Shown here: in pieces, positions 46,771 to 59,751 of the stretch
How positions within the stretch are numbered: the first letter of the stretch is position 1
How the letters are laid out: each line of letters begins with the position of its first letter
DNA from: Ottelia alismoides
Lineage: Eukaryota; Streptophyta; Magnoliopsida; Alismatales; Hydrocharitaceae
Direction of reading: 5' to 3'
Length of the DNA: 64,000 nt
Assembly: GCA_037367405.1 (NCBI GenBank)
Contig: JAZKJV010010527.1
Span: 894,171-958,170 of the forward strand
The notes under the pieces: generated by a model
Seen by the model: only the letters and a program-made list of their open reading frames with translations
What the model was told of the DNA's origin: nothing
Databases searched by the model: none
Translations under genes and position numbers: made by a program

Positions 46771-47716
46771 GTAGCACACCCACTAGATCACAGAGACCAC
46801 ATCATCTACAGTTGGAGGCAAATGCTTGCAGCAAGTAACATGGCTCAAGAGACAACCCTAGCGCATCGGTCACAAGTCTATGGATGGGGGTTGTAGTCCA
46901 TAAGTGTACGTGCCTCGCTCAGTTTGAATACAACCTGTGTAAAATGAGGGAGTTTCTTTTCCCAATACAATGAATCCAATTACGTTTGATTTTATGGTCA
47001 AATGAAATTAGCAATGTCGATTTTATTTTGGTTACGTTTTTTTGGATATTTTTCATGCACGTGACCTAGAGAGATTTGAATTCATTTAGAATCTTGTGGT
47101 GATCAAAATTAGAGGAGGAGAGTCAGAAAAGAAATGCAAGCGACAATTAATGATATATGCTAAGATAGAGATGCTTACCTTGCCTCCATCTCTCTTCGTG
47201 CAGTAAGCTAGACAAGAATTTAAACCTACGCTATATGCAAATGCAAGTTGATGAAATCATCCTAAATACAAGAATTGTTATTAATCGTGAACAATGGATG
47301 CTAACTACTCAGCAATGGAGCCCAAATGTCCGATCTTGGATAATCTTCGATGCCTGCCACAACGGGTCCTGCCTAGCACTTTATAGAGTCTCTCTTGATG
47401 CTCGGTTCCAAACCCAAATAGTTAACAATTAGATTTGACTAAGCCCAAGCGAAGATCTATATGCACATACAATTAATTAGATTGTGGATCTAGTCTATCG
47501 ATAAAAAAATCCTATGCTAAGGCCCAATTACACAAAATAAATTTAAAGAAAGGCAAAAAAAACTCAAAACACGGGAAAAAAATAAAAAGAGAGCGGAAAA
47601 CTGCAAAAAAACTGATGAGGCCCCCATGTGAACAGATACCCGGGCAATGGACCTAGTGAAATGTTGAAGTGCCTTGAGAGTCTAAGTTATTACAAATTAT
47701 AAGGGTCTCTCTCTCA

Positions 47717-49242
47717 CTTAAAATATGAATAATACAACAACACCAACAACAAAACCCTTTCCCACAATTAAGTAGGGTCGGCTACATGGATTCTTCGCCT
47801 CCATTCAGATCTATCTTGGGTCAATCTCGGGCTTATATCCATAAAACTAAGATCCCTTCGTATAGTTTCTTTCCAACACTTCTTGGGCCGTCCTCGCCCT
47901 CTCTTTACCGGCTCAACATCCCAACACTCGCATCTCCTAACTGGTGCATCAACTTATCTTCTTTGCAAATGACCAAGCCATCTTAAGCGGTTTTCTCGCA
48001 TCTTATCCTCGATCGGAGCTACACCAACTTTCTTTCTGATTGCATCATTCCGAATCCGATCTTTACGTGTGTGTCCACACATCCACCTTAACATTTTCAT
48101 TTCTGCTACAGTCATTCTATGCACATGTCTATGGTTCACAGGCCAACATTCAGATCCATAGAGCATAGCATGTCTCACAACTGCATTGTAAAACTTTCCT
48201 TTAAATTTTAAAGGAATGTTCTTATCACAGAGAACAACAGAGGCTCCTCTCCACTTTAGCCACCATGCATTTATTCTATTAGTAAAATCTCCATCAATTT
48301 CCCCAGCATGTTGCAAAATAGATCCCAGATATCTAAAAGAATCTCTCTTCCGAATGTTATCATCACCAATCTTCACATCGACTCCTTCACCATTGCTTCC
48401 ATCAAAGGAGCACTCCATATATTCTGTCTTGGCCCTACTTATACGAAATCCTTTACTTTCCAACTCATGTCTCCAAACCTCAAGCTTCTCATTTACTCCA
48501 TCTCTAGTCTCGTCAATCAACATAATATCATCAACAAATAACATACACCAAGGTAACTCATCTTGAATGTGACTTGTCAACTCGTCCATAATCAAATTAA
48601 AAAGAAATGGACTCAAAGCTGAACCTTGATGTAGACCAATGTTGATGTCAAAATAGCCAGTCTTCCCAGACGGGATCCTTACACAAGATAAAGCCCTATC
48701 ATACATGTCCTTTATGACGTTAATGTATAGGACATGTACTTGTCTCTTCTCCAAAACTCTCCACAATATCTCTCGTGGGACAGAATCATAAGCCTTCTCC
48801 AAATCAATAAAGATCATATGGAGGTTCTTCCTTTTAGCTCTATAAATCTCCATTGTTCTCCTCAGCAAATGGATGGCTTCAATAGTTGAGAAACCTTGCA
48901 TGAATCCGAATTGGTTTTCTTTTACGTTAGAAACTTGCCTCAACCTTCTTTCGATCACACGTTCCCAAATTTTCATAGTGTGACTCATCAGCTTGATACC
49001 TCTATAATTAGATCAATTTTGAATGTCTCCTTAATCTTATAAAGAGGCACCGCCATACTCCTCCTCCAATCTTCAGGCATTTTCTTGCTTCGCTAAATAA
49101 CATTGAATAGATTCGTAAGCCAAGTCAAACCACGCTCACCTAAAACTCTCCATACTTCTATAGGGATGTCATCCAGTCCTACACCTTTCCCAGGTCTCAT
49201 AACCTTCAAAGCCTCCTCTACTTCCTTAAAATATGAATAATA
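47717..49242 (-). mobile_element. 5'-truncated RTE-type LINE with 18-bp target duplication
   Basis: The body is 47735-49224. The duplication begins CTTAAAATATGAATAATA and lies at 47717-47734 and 49225-49242. The element ends on the minus strand in a TTG-rich tail, as RTE LINEs of plants do. Only the C-terminal two-thirds of RT and the region after it are present, so it was truncated at insertion, typical of target-primed reverse transcription. Confidence 0.93.
47768..49224 (-). pseudogene. RTE-type LINE reverse transcriptase fragment
   Basis: Non-LTR reverse transcriptase for target-primed integration. It starts mid-protein with EALKVMRPGKGVGLDDIP (about 49160-49220), passes a frame break and stop near 49000-49090 ahead of NYRGIKLMSH, then runs open from 48988 to 47954 (344 residues). 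Motifs: FGFMQGFSTIEAIHLL, DLEKAYDSVPRE, GLHQGSALSPFLFNL, FVDDIMLID (catalytic), SFRYLGSI, LYGSECW, EMKMLRWMCGHTR and RLRWLGHLQRR. A TAA follows, and the frame continues with VKRGRGRPKKCW and RRIHVADP up to a final stop at 47768. The N-terminal endonuclease is absent. Confidence 0.93.
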
Positions 49243-49492
49243 ATAAATAAAAATACACAATGACACTATCTTTAAAATTTCTCCAAGTCTTCTCCCGCTG
49301 CTCACTCTTGTCGACTTATGTTGAAAAGTTGACTCGATGTAGGACTCCTAGGAGTGCCTCCCTCGATCTGCGATCCCTCGCAACAAGGTTAAACAAGGAA
49401 GATGGTCAGAACAATACACAATAGAATCAGATAAAATGAGAAATAAATAATTGAAAATAGACAAGGATAAATAGTAATCAATGTGTTGTTTC

Positions 49493-49510
49493 TCCCCGAT
49501 AATGGTACCA
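49493..49510 (-). promoter_or_regulatory. Primer-binding site of element C
   Basis: The minus strand reads TGGTACCATTATCGGGGA, a decayed tRNA-Asp site two bases from the LTR end (TTCAACA). Confidence 0.75.
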
Positions 49511-49512
49511 AT

Positions 49513-50560
49513 TGTTGAAATGGATTTTATGAGGGTCTAGTGTTCTACACAAGGCGGCAACGTTGTCGCTGAGCCGACCGTTCACAACACCTGAATCATA
49601 CAACAACTAATCCACAATATAGATTAAGAAATGCATAATAGAAATGTGGAGTTAAAATTTATTATAACTCTACAAAATGTGTGTATAGGTGTAAGCATAT
49701 GTAGGGTGTCGAACACATAGAGCACAAAGGATAGATTACGAATTTAGTTCCAAAATTATCCTCTGCTTATCTTTTTTATTGTATTTTTGGGTGGGTTTTT
49801 GAATATATTGATTTTTGTTTTTATAGTTTTTATGTGTTTTTAAATTTATAAATTTTATTTTTTTGATATTTGATTTTCTTTTTTAATAAGGTAATAGATA
49901 AGTATATATAATATAGATACTATATATACTAAATATATAAAATAAATACAAAATTAAGAAAATACCCTGAGGTGCAATCTTTTTGTTTTTTTAAGGGTTT
50001 TAAAAGACATGGTATTTTTTATAATAATAATATAATTAAATATAACTATATATAATATATATACTAATATATATAGATATAGCTATAAATACTCCAAATG
50101 GCCCAAATAAAATATTTTTGCCTTTTTATATTTTTTAATATTTTGGGTATTTTTCCCAGAAATTTTGATAATTTTTTTAATTGTATAAACTTGTCAAAAT
50201 AATGACTTATATTAACATGCTGAATTGATTTGGAATTCAAAAATAGATAAAAGTCCCAAAATTTTCCAAAACAATTTTTAATATATATAGTATCATAATT
50301 ACGAACTAGAATAAATATTTTTGGATTTTTATGGAATTTTTTAAGAATTTTGGATTTTTTTAATTTTTAATGTGTTTTTTTTGTTATTTTTAGTGGTTTT
50401 TGGTCTGATGTTATAAAATACAATAGTAAATAATATATATTAGAACTTTTGAAGTTGATTATATCATTTGTATCAATTTTAAATGCAATCAGGGAATAAA
50501 TGCAATGTTTTTATATTTTTAAAAATAGGAAAATAATTTTAAATAACCCAAGAAAATATT
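49513..50560 (-). repeat. 5' LTR of element C, truncated
   Basis: Keeps only the AT-rich 3' third of the LTR (matches A 5879 to about 7060). GC block and LTR start are missing. Nothing else is seen in it. Confidence 0.75.
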
Positions 50561-51006
50561 TAAAAATCTGTCTTGGGAGAGCAATCCCCTCATTGTTTGG
50601 TTTGCTTGCGTGAAAGAGTGACACGCACACTAGGCTAGAGCCATACCTGAACTCTCGTTAGACTACTGGTCTTGGGGTTAGTCGTTCTCCAGTGAGGATT
50701 GCTCCAGTCTCCAGTAAAGAGGGCCACGATATCCTTAACAGAGTGAGTTGATTGGGTAACGGTAAACGGCCTACAATTTGTACTGGCTGGGAAAGATCTA
50801 GCTTTAGGATTGGGCCAGTCTCCTGAGAGCATCGGGTTCCTACCAGCTCGCTTAATCGCCCTGGTAGACTGAATTGTCACCTAAATAAAATTGACAAGAT
50901 AAAGGCCGGACCTTCATGGTCATCAGCTCCGCCTTGCGTAGGTGAATTGGGGTTATTGCTGATCTTGTTTGTTTCTAGATCCCATCCTCCTTTTCTCTAC
51001 ATCACG
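50561..51006 (+). other. Element E leader remnant
   Basis: Contains TTGGGAGAGCAATCCCC (50573) and AAATTGACAAGATAA (about 50886), as in B and D, and TTTGTTTCTAG (50968-50978), a possible splice acceptor before the gag ATG. Confidence 0.6.
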
Positions 51007-53180
51007 ATGATGGGTCAGAGGTCCCTTAGGCATCCCTTGGATGCACCACTTTCGAGAACTCCGCCCCACTCATCTAGGCCAGTTCGTGAGAGCCTAGACC
51101 CGCTCTCCAAACTCGAGTTCGATTCCGCCCTGTTCCCCCTCGACCACCCTTCTTCTAGTCCTGAGGTACCCAAGCAGAGATCGGAGCAGATATTCATTAC
51201 GGTACCTGAGTTCAGGTCCTTTGCCTTTGTAGAGACCCAAGAGATGTCCAACAGCGAGGAGTGCACCGATAGGCAGCCCCAGACCACCACTTATGTTTTA
51301 GACCAGGGCGCCATCAACAACACCCTATTAGCCTCCCTGGAGACGATGTAGAGACAGATCAGAGACCAGGGGGCCTTCATGGCATACATGCGCAGAGAAA
51401 TGGCCCAGATGCGACATGACCACAGAGAGCAGAACCGACCATATGTTGGAGAGATACCAGAGCTTGGAGGAGGAGATGGTGGACATCCAGAGGAGCCACA
51501 GGAGCCAGTCTGACCAGCCAGGCCGATGAGAGAGTTGCACAACCCTGGTGAGACTCTTACACATCGTTGGATTCAGCTTCCAGCGATCTTGGGAGATTTC
51601 AAGCTCCCCCTCAGACTATTCAGTTGTGGCCCAAGTTCCATGGGCTTGCCACCGAGGAGTCGCATCTGCATTTGCAAGAATTCGAGATGATCTGCAGTAC
51701 AGTCCATGACAGATACGTGGACAAGGACACCATCAAGATGATGGCTTTTCCATTCTCCCTGGTTGATAGAGCAGCCTACTGGCTGAAACATTTAGGGAGA
51801 TATGTCACTTCATGGGAACAGCTCCGGACAGAGTACTTGAACAAGTACTATCCACTCCGTCGGATGAATGCAGCTCAAGTTCTGATCAACAACTTCTCCA
51901 TACATCCCAACGAGCAATTCCATGAGGCATGGGATCGCTTCCGTGAGCTCATTGACCGGTGTCCACACCATGAAATTTCCAAGCCCAATTTGGTACATAG
52001 TTTCTTTTGTGGGCTGACACCGGAGCTGAAGGGGCTTGTGAACACTTCTTGTGGGGGTCCTACTTCGCCAAGGACGAAGACCAGGTATGGTCCATATATG
52101 AGGAGATGGACGAAAACTACACCGTTATGTCCCAGACCCGTCTCTACACTCAGGGGAATCCCTCACCCCATGCTGTGTCCTATCAGAGGATAGCACGAGT
52201 TGATGCAGGTCCGTCCACCTCTTCAGCAGCCGCAACACAGGTAGAGTCGTCGGCCGCTGATATGGGCATCATCAGCGAGAAGCTGGACCGTATTGAGACT
52301 ATTGAGAAGAAGCAGTGCTAGGGCATGACTCAGATTGATCAGTTGGCACAGACATTAAGTGACCTGAAGACCCAGATCATGTGTCTCCAAGAGGCACAGA
52401 TGGCTTCTCATCCCCGTCTCAGGTCACGGGCTGACCCTAGCAGCAGCTCGATCGAGCACTCCGCCCAATACAGATAGGTTCGCCACATCCAGGCGGAGCC
52501 ATTCCAGCAGCCGCAACACCAATACCTTCAACCATCACCATCTCAGGACACTCAGATGGTGGTGTATCAGTAGGATCAGCCATTGGAAGTCCTTCCTCCA
52601 CCCCCCTTCGAGCAGAAGATGTTGATGGAAGTCAATGAGATTTGGTACGACCGACAGCAAGTCGGGATCCACCGATAGCAGCCTCCAGCTCAGGGTGGAT
52701 AGTTCAGCCAGCCTCAGCAGCATCCCTAGTTTCCTCACCAGCCACAGCAACAGCATTACCAGTCGGGTCCTCGTCCCTACCAGCAGGGACAACCGTGGAG
52801 GCAGCACCAGCAGCAGCCTCAGCAGTATTCTCAGCTTCCCCCTCATCCTTCCCAGCAGCAGTCTCACTTTCAGAGAGGCAACCCGTCCGGCTCTCATGGG
52901 TCAGCCTATGAGAACCCAACACTCGATGATCTAGCCTGTCTATTTCCGAATCAGTAGGGCACATTCAGGCGGGAGATGGATGAGTTCCACCAGGAGATGA
53001 GGGAGATCATCAAAGGAAAGGCTGCCATACCCGCTCAGATCGAGCCCAACCCAAATAACTTAAAAAGAAAATCTGAGAAGGTATAGTTCACATAGGTTAC
53101 CACTCCTAGTGATTTTTTGGGTGGCATTGCTTCATATACATTTGATACTGACTTTGTTAAACTTAGGAGCAGTAGGATGC
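51007..53180 (+). pseudogene. gag: gag of element E, decayed
   Basis: Homologue of B gag with the ancestral N-terminal frame (MMGQRSLRHPLDAPL to ALFPLDHP). Stops at about 51349 and 51511; frameshifts near 51605 and 52050. The Retrotrans_gag core lies at 51567-52060 (HLHLQEF, FPFSLVDRAAYWLKHLG, EYLNKYYPLRR, NEQFHEAWDRF). A TAG at 52319 stands where B has CAG. The Gln/Pro-rich C-terminal region (about 52430-52900) is in frame but with several TAGs, where B has shifted. It ends at KLRSSR (about 53157-53174), relic of LRSGR. Confidence 0.88.
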
Positions 53181-56100
53181 CAACTGGCAGTGCCTCGTCT
53201 GAGCAACGACATTGTGAGGATGCAAGAGAGCCAGACGAGGAGGATAGCGGTGCTAATGCCGCTCAGGATGATGATGACGGTGGTGTTGAAGCCACCAAGG
53301 ATGTTGATCCAGGTGTCAGCATTGAGGTCGTCGCGTCCCCAGATGTAGAGGGTGGTACTGATGCTACCAGAGATCCAGATGTTGAGCTATAGTGCGGTAT
53401 TGATGCCGTAATTCCTGATGCTGTGGGTGGTACTGAGACCACTCCTTATATTCCAGTAGTATTTTCTCCAATTTTGTACCCCGTAATTTTACAAAAAATA
53501 TCAAAAAATTAATAAAAGAAAGGGTTCTTCATCTTCGAGTCCATATGTGATGCATGATGATACTTGTATGGATTCTATTTCTTTTAGCAGTAGGAACCCA
53601 TTCCTAGCCCTCTATTGAGGAGGGCCTAGACATCCCCTTCCCTCAGGCACTTCTCTTGGCTAAGGGGAATAAAAAAGAAAATCCAAAAAAAGATTAGCAA
53701 CTAGAGTTCAACCAGCAGATGATTGATAGATTTTAGATTCAGCTGACTCTACAGGAGGCACTTGAGCACATCCCTCTCTTACATAAGAACTTGAGAGAGA
53801 AGACCACCATCCATAGGAAGAAGAGGAACCATAATGCAGAAATCCATGTGGTCACTCATGCCACCTGCTTCACCATCCAGAACCATCTGCCAGCCAAGAG
53901 ACCAGATGCACGAGCTCCCTATGTTAGATGACATATTCATGAGCAGAGATTTGATCGGATTCTATTAGACAGTGACTCTTCTATCAAACTTATTCTGACA
54001 GCCTTGCTCGACCAGTTTGAGTTTGGCCCTCTTCGATAGAGAAGGACTGTCCTTCAATTTGCTGATAGATCTGTCAAGAGGCCAGAGGGGTTATTGAAGG
54101 ACGTGGTCGTCACAATTCAGGGCCTGAAATTCCCCATGGACTTCGTCGTGTTGGACATGGAGATCTCTGAGTCTGTGACTGATACCTCCATTATTCTAGG
54201 GCGTACATTCTTGAGCACAACAAGGCGGTGTCCGACCATGATAGTTGGAAGGTATATATACAAATAGAGACGATCGACGAGACCAGAGCGCGAGACTCAG
54301 CTTGCTCAGAGCAGTGTAGTGATACAGAGCAGATGACAGAGGCAGAGCGAGATGTCCACCAGGAGTGCAACTTTATGATTACTGATGATGGGACTGTCTA
54401 GTCTGATCTTGTTTCACGAACCCTTCTCTTACCTACAGATTCCGCATATTCACATATCCCAGCAGAGGAGAGTTTCGAGAGCACACTCCTGGCAGAGGAC
54501 ACATTCGAGGCTGAAGACTATGTTCAGGACAGCGAGGCAGATTACATTTCTTGTGATTCAGATTCAGATCCCTCAGATTCAGACATAGATTAGGCCGATG
54601 AGCTGTTACCATGTTTGATTCCAACAGAGCCAGCAGCTAGGGTGGAGACTAAGCTGGCACAGATTACAGATACACCAGCAGGGCTAGCTTCGCTAGATAT
54701 TTATGATTAGTCAGAGTTCTCACACGCAGATTTGATCGCTTTCACTCATATATTTCAGAAGCAAGAATTTCCAGCTCCCAGTTGTCCAGAACTGAAGCCT
54801 TTTTTCCACAGTCGCTGAAGTGTAGATTCCTTGCAGGCGAGCATGAGATGTAACCAGTCATTATCTCAACAGATTTGACTGGAGAGCAAGAATCTAATTT
54901 GATGAAGGTTCTTGAAAAGAACCTCAAAGCAATAGGATGGAGTGTATCTGATCTCCACGGGATAGGTCCAGCCTTGTGCTCCCACCATATCTATCTCGAA
55001 GAGGATGCCAAGCCATCGTGTGAGTTCCAGCGACGGCTGAACCAGAATCTTCAAGAGGTAGTCATGAAGGAGATATCGAAATGAAGGAGTGCCGATTTTA
55101 TCTACCCCATCTCCGACTTTAAGTGGGTTAGTCCATTACATGCGGTGCCCAAGAAGACGGGCATTACTACAGTTGTTAGCGAGTTTGGAGAGGAGATATC
55201 TACCCGGGTACCCACTTCTTGGAGGGTATGTGTGGATTACAGACGATTGAATCAGTCCACTAAGAAGGATAATTTCCCGTTGCCCTTTATTGATCAGATT
55301 ATAGAGAGGCTAGTTGGGAAGAGTCATTACTGCTTTCTTGACGGGTACTCCGGCTACAGTCAGGTGGTCATTGCGCCCGAAGACTAGGACAAGGCGACAT
55401 TCACCTGTCCGTTTAGGACTTATGCTTTCAGACGGATGTCTTTTGGTCTATGTAATGCCTCAGCGACATTCCAAATGTGCATGTTGTCCATTTTCTCGGA
55501 CATGGTGGGTGACTATTTAGAGATCTTCATGGATGACTTTTTGGTCTATGGTGATGGGTTTGATGCTTGTCTTGTTGGCCTAGACCACGTCCTTTAGCGT
55601 TGCATTGAGGTATATCTTGTTTTATCCTGGGAGAAGAGTCACTTCACGGTGACTCAAGGGACGGTGCTTGGTCATATCATCTCCAACAAGGGCATGGAGG
55701 TTGATCCGGCCAAAGTGGATATCATCAGGAAACTCAATCCACCACCAACCTGCGACAATTACAATCTTTTCTGGGGCATGTCGGTTTCTACCGACGGTTC
55801 ATTCATGATTTCAACAGGATTGCCCGACCCTTGACTGATTTGCTGACAAAAGACACCGAGTTCATTGTAGATGATAAGTGTCTTGCATCATTTGAGACTC
55901 TCAAGAGTCTAGTTGTTGAGGCTCTTGTCCTTCAGCTGTCTGATTGGTCTCTTCCGTTCGAGATCATGACGGATGCCTCCGATTTTGCTATAGGGGTCGT
56001 GCTAGGATAGAGGAGGGATTGAGTGCCATTTTCCATTCACTATTCTAGCCGTACATTGGATGTTGCGCAACGGAACTACACCATCGTGGTGAAAGAGATG

Positions 56101-57679
56101 CTAGCTATAGTCTTTGCCTTGGACAAATTTCGATCACATGTTATTGGAACCAAAGTGACTATATTTGTTGAACATACCACCATCAGGTACCTCATGGCAA
56201 AGAAGGAAGCCAAACGAGATTGACTAGATGGATCCTTCTACTCCAGGAGTTTGATATTGAGATTAAGGATAAACCTGGTGTCAAGAATGTGGTGGTGAAT
56301 TATCTCTCCAGATTAGAGAATCTTGGGAAAGCTGAGCAGACTGATCCCATTTCAGAGACTTTCCCAGATGATGCGATCCTTGTTATCGCCTCGCTCCCGT
56401 GGTACGCCGACATTGTGAACTATCTTGTTGCCAAGAAAGTTCCACAAGGTTGGCCCAGGCAGCGACTTGAGACCTTCCTTGCGAAGGCCAAGTCTTACCA
56501 TTGGGAGGATCCCATCCTTTACCATGAAGGAGGGGATAGCATCTAGCGTCGATGCATTCCTCAGGAGGAGCACCATAGCGTCCTCACATACTACCGCAAG
56601 CTTGAGGCATGAGGAAATCACTCTGGGAGGAGAACAACACAGAAAGTGTTCCAATCCGGCCTATGGTGGCCTACTCTCTTCAAGGATTCTGATGAATTCG
56701 TGAAGAGGTGTACTGACTGTCAGAGGATGGGCACTTGTGGACAACGTGATATGATGCCAATGCAGCCCATTCACTTCTGTGAGGTTTTTGACGCATGGGG
56801 CATCGATTTCATGGGTCCATTCCCTAAGAGTTAGGGATTTGAGTATATTCTGTTGGCTATTGATTATGTGAGTCATTGGGTTGAGGCCATTCCCGCCCGA
56901 ACTGCAGATGCCAAGACTGTTTGCATATTTTTGAGGAAGAATATCATTTTACGGTTCCGGGTGCCTAGAGTATTAATATCTGACAGGGGTCTCATTTTAT
57001 CAACGACAAGGTAAAGGTCCTTGCTAGCGAGTTCAGCATAGACCATCGAGTTGACACTCCATATCACCCTCAGACCAATGGTCTAGCTGAAGTATCGAAC
57101 ATGGACATCAAGACGATATTGCAGAAAGTAGTCCGCTGGACCGAAAGGATTGGTCATAGCTTTTTGGACTCGATCTTGCGGGCATATCAGACGTCCTTCA
57201 AGACTCCTTTGGGTACAGCTCCCTTTCGTCTCGTTTATGGCAAGCCATGTCATTTACCTATTGATATTAGGCATAAGTCACTTTGGGTTGTCACTGATAT
57301 ATTATTGGATCCAGAGAGTGTAGGTGATCAAAGGAAGGAAGAATTGGCAGCCTTGGAGGAGCTTAGAGATACAGCCTTTTCAAGCGGCCTACAGTATAAG
57401 GAGCGAGTAATAATATGGCATGATTCTCATATCAGCAATAAGCAGTTTGAGCCAGATTAGAGAATATGGTTGTTTGATGCCGGGCTTAGATTATTTTCAG
57501 GGAAATTGCAGAGTAAGTGGAAAGGACAACACTTGGTCTGAAAGGTGCATGACAATAGTAGTATCGATATATCTAAGATGTCATCTGAGTCCACCTTCTG
57601 CGTTAATGGTCAGCGCCTCAAACCATATCTAGATCATGAGCTGCTGATCGTTGACGTTGCCCCGATTCATTTTGCATGA
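53181..57679 (+). pseudogene. pol: pol of element E, decayed
   Basis: Same domain order as B. An acidic linker with GGTDAT-like repeats (about 53250-53430), partly eroded; an AT-rich stretch near 53460-53540 has replaced or disrupted the rest. Protease about 53850-54240 (FDRILLDSDSSIKL, eroded after the Asp). RT about 54870-55900 with VCVDYRRLNQSTKKDNF and FMDDF near 55535. RNase H about 55960-56220. Integrase about 56560-57660 with [16 protein letters not shown], Asp at 56982 and Glu at 57089. The Asp-Glu distance is 107 bases, exactly as in B and one short of the in-frame 108 in F. More than ten stops, most where B has CAG or TGG. Confidence 0.88.
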
Positions 57680-59738
57680 GATATAGTCTTTGACTCACAT
57701 CAGTTGCATCTCGTGCCTGATTATCACTGCCTTCCGCGTTGTATATATCCATATGTCCATATCATCTCATTCTTTAGTCTAACACCCATATGCATCTTGT
57801 GATTATGCTATACTTAGGGTGCACTTTACCCTAAGTATAGGGGTGTCAGATTCTTGATTGTTATTTTGATTCTTTTTACCTCTGTTTTGCCGCCTATACT
57901 TAGGGATATTTTACCATAACTATAGGGGAAGTAAACTCTTTACATCATTTCACTCGGTTCTCCCTTTATGTACAGTCTGCTATACTTAGGATTACTTGAT
58001 CCTAAGTACAGGGGGAATCACCGAGATCTCTTCTTTGATTCGTCTTGTAGTATAGCCTTTCTTTTCACTTCCCTATACTAAGAACGGGTTGTGTCTTCTT
58101 CTTCATCACTCTTTGTTCACTCAGAGGACATCGTTCGAGCTAAGTATTGGGGGTGTCGTATATATTACATATATACTTTAGCCATAACTCCTACTTTGTG
58201 TGAGTGTGTTAATAAATAAAATAGCTAAAAAATCAACCATTAAAAATCATAAAAAAAATATTTTTTTTTCTTGTACATAAAATTCTTTCTTGTACTTACA
58301 TGGCTATTTATAAAAACTATTTTTGTACAAAGGTTTGTAAAAATGTTTTGTTTGAAAAAGTTTGTAAGTATTCTTGGTATCAAAACTATGTATATAGTAT
58401 AAAATTTTTGTAAAATGCTTGAAAAATAAAAGTTTACAAAAATCCTTGTGTAAATACTTGTAAATAGCTTGCAAAACTTCTGCATTCATGCATGCATTCA
58501 AACATTTTTCAAAAAGTTTTCACATTTTCAAAGAAAATTGCATAAATAGATTTTTTATATATACTTGTATATTCTTCTGAATCATAGTTGACATTTAAAC
58601 TAGCCGGGAACTAAATTGGAAAATGGAGCTTGGTTACTACACTAATCCACTTAATTCTAAGAGGAAACTTATAGGATTTAGGGTTTAGACTTTCAGGTCC
58701 ATTGGCGACTTAATTCTTTGAGTCCACTAGGCTATGATCACATGTCATATTGATGAGCTTAAGTAAACATTTAACAACGCACACATGACTCTCACAGACA
58801 ATGGCTTTACTTGCACCAGTACCTTACATATAGCTCTCTACGGATGAGGTGGTGAGGAGGTAGTTTCCTTTGGCTTGGGGTAGCATACGAGGGTAGTACT
58901 TCAAGGCAGAACCTCTCATCTTCTTTTAGGGAAGGAAGTGCACCTCAACTTGGTCTGGCGGTGTTGAGGTCTAAAGACATGAGTTGTGGGTTGCAATAAT
59001 GCTTCAAAATAAGGATAGTCTACTGGCTCAAGAGGAAAAAATCATTATGTATATATGTTGCACCATGTAGATATGTTGTACATATGCACATCAAAAAAAT
59101 GTGCAAAAGAAAGAAAAACTCCAAAAAAGTAGCGGGTCTGATAGAAAATGAAATACCTTCCAGAGTGTATATATCCAAATGAAGAAAAGCTTGTGTTACC
59201 CTTTCTCATCTCATGAATCTTGTAGCAGGAGACTTAGCTACATTGGTTGGGCTCCCAAGGATACGTGGCTACACTGGCCACGATCCATTCTCTTCTTTCC
59301 CCTCTTCTTGAGCTGGTTGAACTTGAACTTAGAAGGGAATACCCCACTCCTCGAGGAAAGAGCTGCCAGACTAGGGCATTAGAGTTACCTTGTTGAGGAT
59401 GCTGGGACTTTGCCATTTCTGAGGTGGGGAGCTACTTATCACTTACACCGTACAAGAAAAGATTCATGGTCATTAGAGTTTGTGTATGTAGACTTGTTCT
59501 GATCTGGATTATTGAGGAGTCATGACCATATATTGGTGTAACTTAGAGGCTGTTGAGTCTTAAACCTAGGTCCAAATAAGGTTCCTACAAATTTTTAATC
59601 CAAAGGTGTGACTGAGCTCCATACTTCAATTTAGTGAAGACAAGTTTAATAATCAACCTTGATTCTCCTTTCTTTTTCTTTTCTTCTTCTTTTTTCACTT
59701 CTTTTCAAATAAGTGTTTGCTAAGGGACTAGCAAAGGT
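57680..59738 (+). other. Element E 3' non-coding region
   Basis: Aligns throughout with B 42238-44315. Hairpin array, AT tract and tail; no gene supported. Confidence 0.75.
57808..58155 (+). repeat. Hairpin/polypurine array of element E
   Basis: 57808-57840: CTATACTTAGGGT, loop GCACTTT, ACCCTAAGTATAG, a perfect 13-bp stem where B has one mismatch. 57893-57926: eroded. 57980-58011: CTATACTTAGGAT, loop TACTTG, ATCCTAAGTACAG. Loop-less unit at 58139-58152. The stems have stayed pairable although pol nearby is wrecked. Confidence 0.88.
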
Positions 59739-59751
59739 AAAGTATAGGGGG
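59739..59751 (+). promoter_or_regulatory. Polypurine tract of element E
   Basis: AAAGTATAGGGGG directly before TGATGAATC of the 3' LTR. Confidence 0.88.

Larger units (their letters stand above)
46776..50560 (-). mobile_element. Element C, right part (leader, PBS, truncated 5' LTR)
   Basis: Continues C after D; aligns with A 4700-7060. Order on the minus strand: 5' LTR, PBS, leader. A LINE lies within the leader. The LTR stops near 50560 at the E leader. Confidence 0.8.
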
